From positions 177,242,798 through 177,306,797 of the forward strand of contig NC_134138.1 of the NCBI RefSeq assembly GCF_033958435.1: a stretch of DNA of 64,000 nucleotides, read 5' to 3'. The notes beneath the pieces were generated by a model, which searched no databases, was not told where the DNA came from, and saw nothing but the letters and a program-made list of their open reading frames with translations. Shown here in pieces: positions 58,092 through 64,000 of this stretch. Made by a program: the position numbers and the translations under genes. Each line of letters opens with the position of its first letter. Position 1 is the first letter of the stretch. Source of the stretch: Carettochelys insculpta. Taxonomy: Eukaryota > Chordata > Testudines > Carettochelyidae.

Positions 58092-58752
58092 GGCTATGTC
58101 TACACTAGACGCATCTTTCCACAGAAGTTATTGTTGGAAGAGCGGTTGTGACAAAATTTCTGTCAACAGCATGTCTACACATAAAAGTGGATTGACGTTT
58201 TGATGTGCTCTGTCAACAAAAGGGTCCCCTGACTCATCTACACAGCTTTTTTGTCGAAAGTTTGTCATTAAAACACGTTTTGTATGTAGATGCTCCACAA
58301 GTTTTGGCTATGAAACCCCAAATTTGTTTAAAAAACTTTGACAGCAATCTGTTGACAGAAATCACTGTCAGAAGAGATCTACTGGCAAAAATTCTGTTGA
58401 CAGATTGCGTCTACACGTAAAAGCAGATTGAAAGAGCAATCCACCCTGTTGATAGAGAGCAGCCAGAGTTCCTGGCCCTCTCTCGGCTGAATGGCTAACT
58501 GGAAGCTCTACAAACAGGGCTGCCTGGAGAACCGGAAGCCCTGTCTATTGACAAAAGGGCCCCGGAGAGTCTACGCTGCACTTTTGTCGACAGAAGCATT
58601 ATTCCTCAACGCTGAGAGGTATAACACCGTCAGGTAAAGTGCTCTGTTTAGTCAAGACTCTGTTGACAAAACGCCTTTTGTGTGCAGACACTCCAAGTTT
58701 TATTGACAAAAGCCCAGTTTTGTCAATGAAACTCTGCAGTGTAGACACGGCC
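58092..58752. mobile_element. MITE of the TTTTGTCAACA type in EZH2 intron 2
   Basis: The left end GGCTATGTCTACACTAGACG and right end CTGCAGTGTAGACACGGCC are inverted repeats. The interior has many TCTGTTGACAGA/TTTTGTCGACA words. It is related to 22030-22749. It is non-coding; frames inside are by chance. Confidence 0.75.
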
Positions 58753-59545
58753 AGTGTGTTTAGTTACATATTTAATTCAGTCAGGAATGCCAAAGATCAG
58801 TATTCGTTTTTGTGTGAAAAATCCATGCATTTTTTAGGAGAGTTGGTTCTGTGGAAAGTGGCCATATCCTGCCCTGGCCTGCAGCACCATTGTGAAATCC
58901 CAGATCTGCAAACATTCAGAAATGAATTGCATGGAAAAAGGAGGAAGAAGGGATAAACATCAGTCTCAGTACCTCTCCACAGGCAATACTGAGTCAGTTC
59001 AGTGCTTTTCTACCACGCCCTTTCTCTCTCCATTTTTGTTTTAATTCCTTTAATTGGGGATTGTGGGGGGCAGGGGGAGATACAGTAGAGATGAGTTGGC
59101 CTTTTTTAAAAATTAAAACATTTACAGTGTTACCACTTTCTCATAATTTAGAAATGACTAACTGTACTTTCTCAGCTTAAAAAAAAAAAAAAGCACACAA
59201 AACCCAATATCATGGCTGAGAACAAGCCTGAATAACTTAATATTGAGCTTTTTTTGTGGTTTGGTGTTGTTTATTCATAGAAATACAGGCTGGTGAACAT
59301 AGCTACTTTAAAGAAAAATAAGTGTTTAATTCTATATTTTGATATTTTAGAGGAAAATGCTTTTTCAAAATAGGTAGAAATGCTGAAAACAGAGCATTAT
59401 TAACACTTTTTTATTATTGTGTTGCTTAAGTGCATTTAGTGTTTTCAAAGATGTATGTTGTTAAAATAGATCTGATGCTATATGACGAGGTTTTGATTCA
59501 TTTAATAATTTGTTTGGAACAGTAACAATTCTCTTTCGTCCATAG
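58753..59545. other. EZH2 intron 2, nothing else recognised
   Basis: AT-rich intron sequence with a short poly(A) near 59179-59192. No other element was recognised. Confidence 0.5.
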
Positions 59546-60302
<757 letters not shown>

Positions 60303-60303
60303 A

Positions 60304-60613
60304 CAGTGGAAACTTTATCTGGCATTCTGTTAACTGCTTAACTTTAACTGGCATTATCCCTGGAATGTCTTCAGGTGTACGTGGCTGATTCCCACCTGTC
60401 CAGCAGGCCACTGTGGGGCTTCTGACAGCAGGGACTGCTGTAGGAGGTCATCAGCAGGTGCCTCCTTCCTTCCTCAGTCTACCTCAAGCTTTCCAGAAGC
60501 TGGATCTACAAGTAGGGGGCAGGGGCAGAGAAATAAGCTTTGTTACCTGGCACATTTACTTTACTGGCAACCCCCATTCCCTGTTAGCGCTGGATAACAA
60601 AGCTTTCTCTGTG
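60304..60613. mobile_element. Possible pogo/Tigger-like MITE in EZH2 intron 3
   Basis: TA precedes CAGTGGAAACTTTATCTGGC. The right part GCTGGATAACAAAGCTTTCTCTG is an imperfect complement, followed by TGTA. The interior is mixed and non-coding. The end point is uncertain by a few bases. Confidence 0.5.
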
Positions 60614-62839
<2,226 letters not shown>

Positions 62840-63067
62840 CAAGTTGAACTTCTTTGGTCTGGGACACTGTGGTCCAGCAACATCAGTGACCTAGCAGGAG
62901 TGGAGTTCCGCCAGCAGGCCAGGTGCAGGGAGTTTGTGGGGGTCTGTCTGGCAGGCTGACAGCCCTTTGGTAGGGCCTGGAAGCTTGACTTCCCCTGGTC
63001 TGGCAAGAACTCCCTTGTTTGGCACCAGTCAGGTCCAAGAGATATCGGACCAGGGAGGTCCAACCTG
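62840..63067. mobile_element. pogo/Tigger-like MITE flanked by TA, in EZH2 intron 4
   Basis: TA lies at 62838-62839 and 63068-63069. Ends CAAGTTGAACTTCTTTGGTC and GGAGGTCCAACCTG are inverted and match the 37451-37774 family. It is 228 bp and non-coding. Confidence 0.7.
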
Positions 63068-64000
63068 TATACCCAAAATAATAACTCTTGCATTATTTAA
63101 TATTCAGATTTATACAAAATAACTGAAATGTTGCTTTCTGTACTACTTTACGTCAGTTTTCTTTTCTTGTACTATCCAGTTGCCTCATTTTTTTTTTTTT
63201 TTTTCCCCCCCCCCCCCAGTTATTTTATGAACTTTTTTGGAAAAGGTTGAATATTAAAAGGTGACTGATGACAGGTTCTTCTGAGCAGACAAAAGTTTTA
63301 GTACTGATTGCTGTTAAAAAAAAAAAAAAAAAAAGAGGACATTTTAAAGATATTTGTCATGATGCTTGGTGAGCACTAATGGTCAAGCAGGAGAGTGATA
63401 GCCTGCCCGTAGACTTAAACTTTCCCACCTAAATCTTCCAGTGTTCCATAATATGAGTATTGCAAAGTTAAAGTTATTCCAGCCCATGTCCTCAGCAGCA
63501 TAGAAATCCTGATTTATGTATAATGGTTTTGTGCTTAGGATGGATGTCAGTTAAGGTCTAGATTTTGACCAAAAACAAATTTTGTGACCTTTATCAAACT
63601 TGAACTATAGAGGATGAAACATTTTTAGTAATGAGGACTAAAACTTTGTGTCCAGAAGGAAGTCCCAATGAGTTGTTGTTTTTGGAGAATCTACTCTCCT
63701 TGTCTCCATTAAGTGCTGTTAATTCCTTCAGAGATGCAGGATTTATTGTATGCCTGATTACTATTATAAACAGACATTTAAATTATTTTAGGAACTGCAC
63801 TTTTGACACAGTAGTTAACTATTTACATTTTTTCATGTGTGTTTAGTGTACTGAAGGCAGGTGATTTTATTTATTTAGACTAAAAAAAAGTTTAAAACAT
63901 ACAAATTACTGTATGTGCCTCCAAAGAGACTTGCTTCTTCCTGTAAGATGTGATTTTTAGGAAAAAATAACCCAAATAATATCAGCAGCTAAATTACCAG
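63068..64000. other. EZH2 intron 4 continuing to the window edge; simple repeats
   Basis: A T run followed by a C run (about 63188-63217) and an A run (about 63316-63334) are the only features recognised. Exon 5 is not reached. Confidence 0.6.

Overview
The window is animal nuclear DNA, most likely from a turtle (inference). It contains no bacterial-style operons. The one recognisable host gene is the 5' part of EZH2, the histone H3K27 methyltransferase of Polycomb repressive complex 2, on the + strand. The repeats point to a turtle: a CR1 LINE, tRNA-derived SINEs with CR1-like tails, Penelope-like retroelements, a DIRS-like relic, and many short inverted-repeat DNA transposons with ends like GGCTATGTCTACAC. 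The species was not determined.

Layout. 1-31.4 kb is upstream intergenic DNA built mostly of repeats: a foldback Penelope tail and a broken Ty3/Gypsy relic (1-2.6 kb); palindromic DNA transposons; a minus-strand CR1 (about 7.0-13.0 kb) split by a 2.4 kb DNA transposon carrying a Myb/SANT-like gene and by a second LINE fragment; two foldback Penelope insertions with target-site duplications; a hAT element with a perfect 8-bp duplication; and a TA-flanked pogo/Tigger-like element. About 31.4-32.7 kb is a CpG island: the EZH2 promoter, with CCAAT boxes, GC boxes and an E2F site, and the untranslated exon 1. Intron 1 runs from about 32.28 to 57.70 kb and holds further repeats, including a DIRS-like relic split by a hAT element and a Penelope relic with GIY-YIG coding sequence. 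Coding exons 2, 3 and 4 lie at 57.71-57.83, 59.55-59.67 and 61.93-62.05 kb. All their splice junctions are phase 0 and they encode the first 121 residues. Exon 5 lies beyond the right edge.

The most interesting signal is not the host gene. It is a small RNA motif repeated in the Penelope-derived tails: an outer stem, CTGANGAA, a hairpin, then GAAAGCTY. Both stems covary among copies in this window. It looks like a hammerhead ribozyme with stem III reduced to almost nothing, a type reported for Penelope-like elements. Several copies sit in foldback insertions, and two independent insertions share the same right-hand end point, which suggests a multiplying foldback subfamily.

Limits. Repeat family names rest on motifs and on memory of family features, because no search was possible. 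Boundaries of old repeats are approximate. Stretches where nothing was recognised are listed as such.
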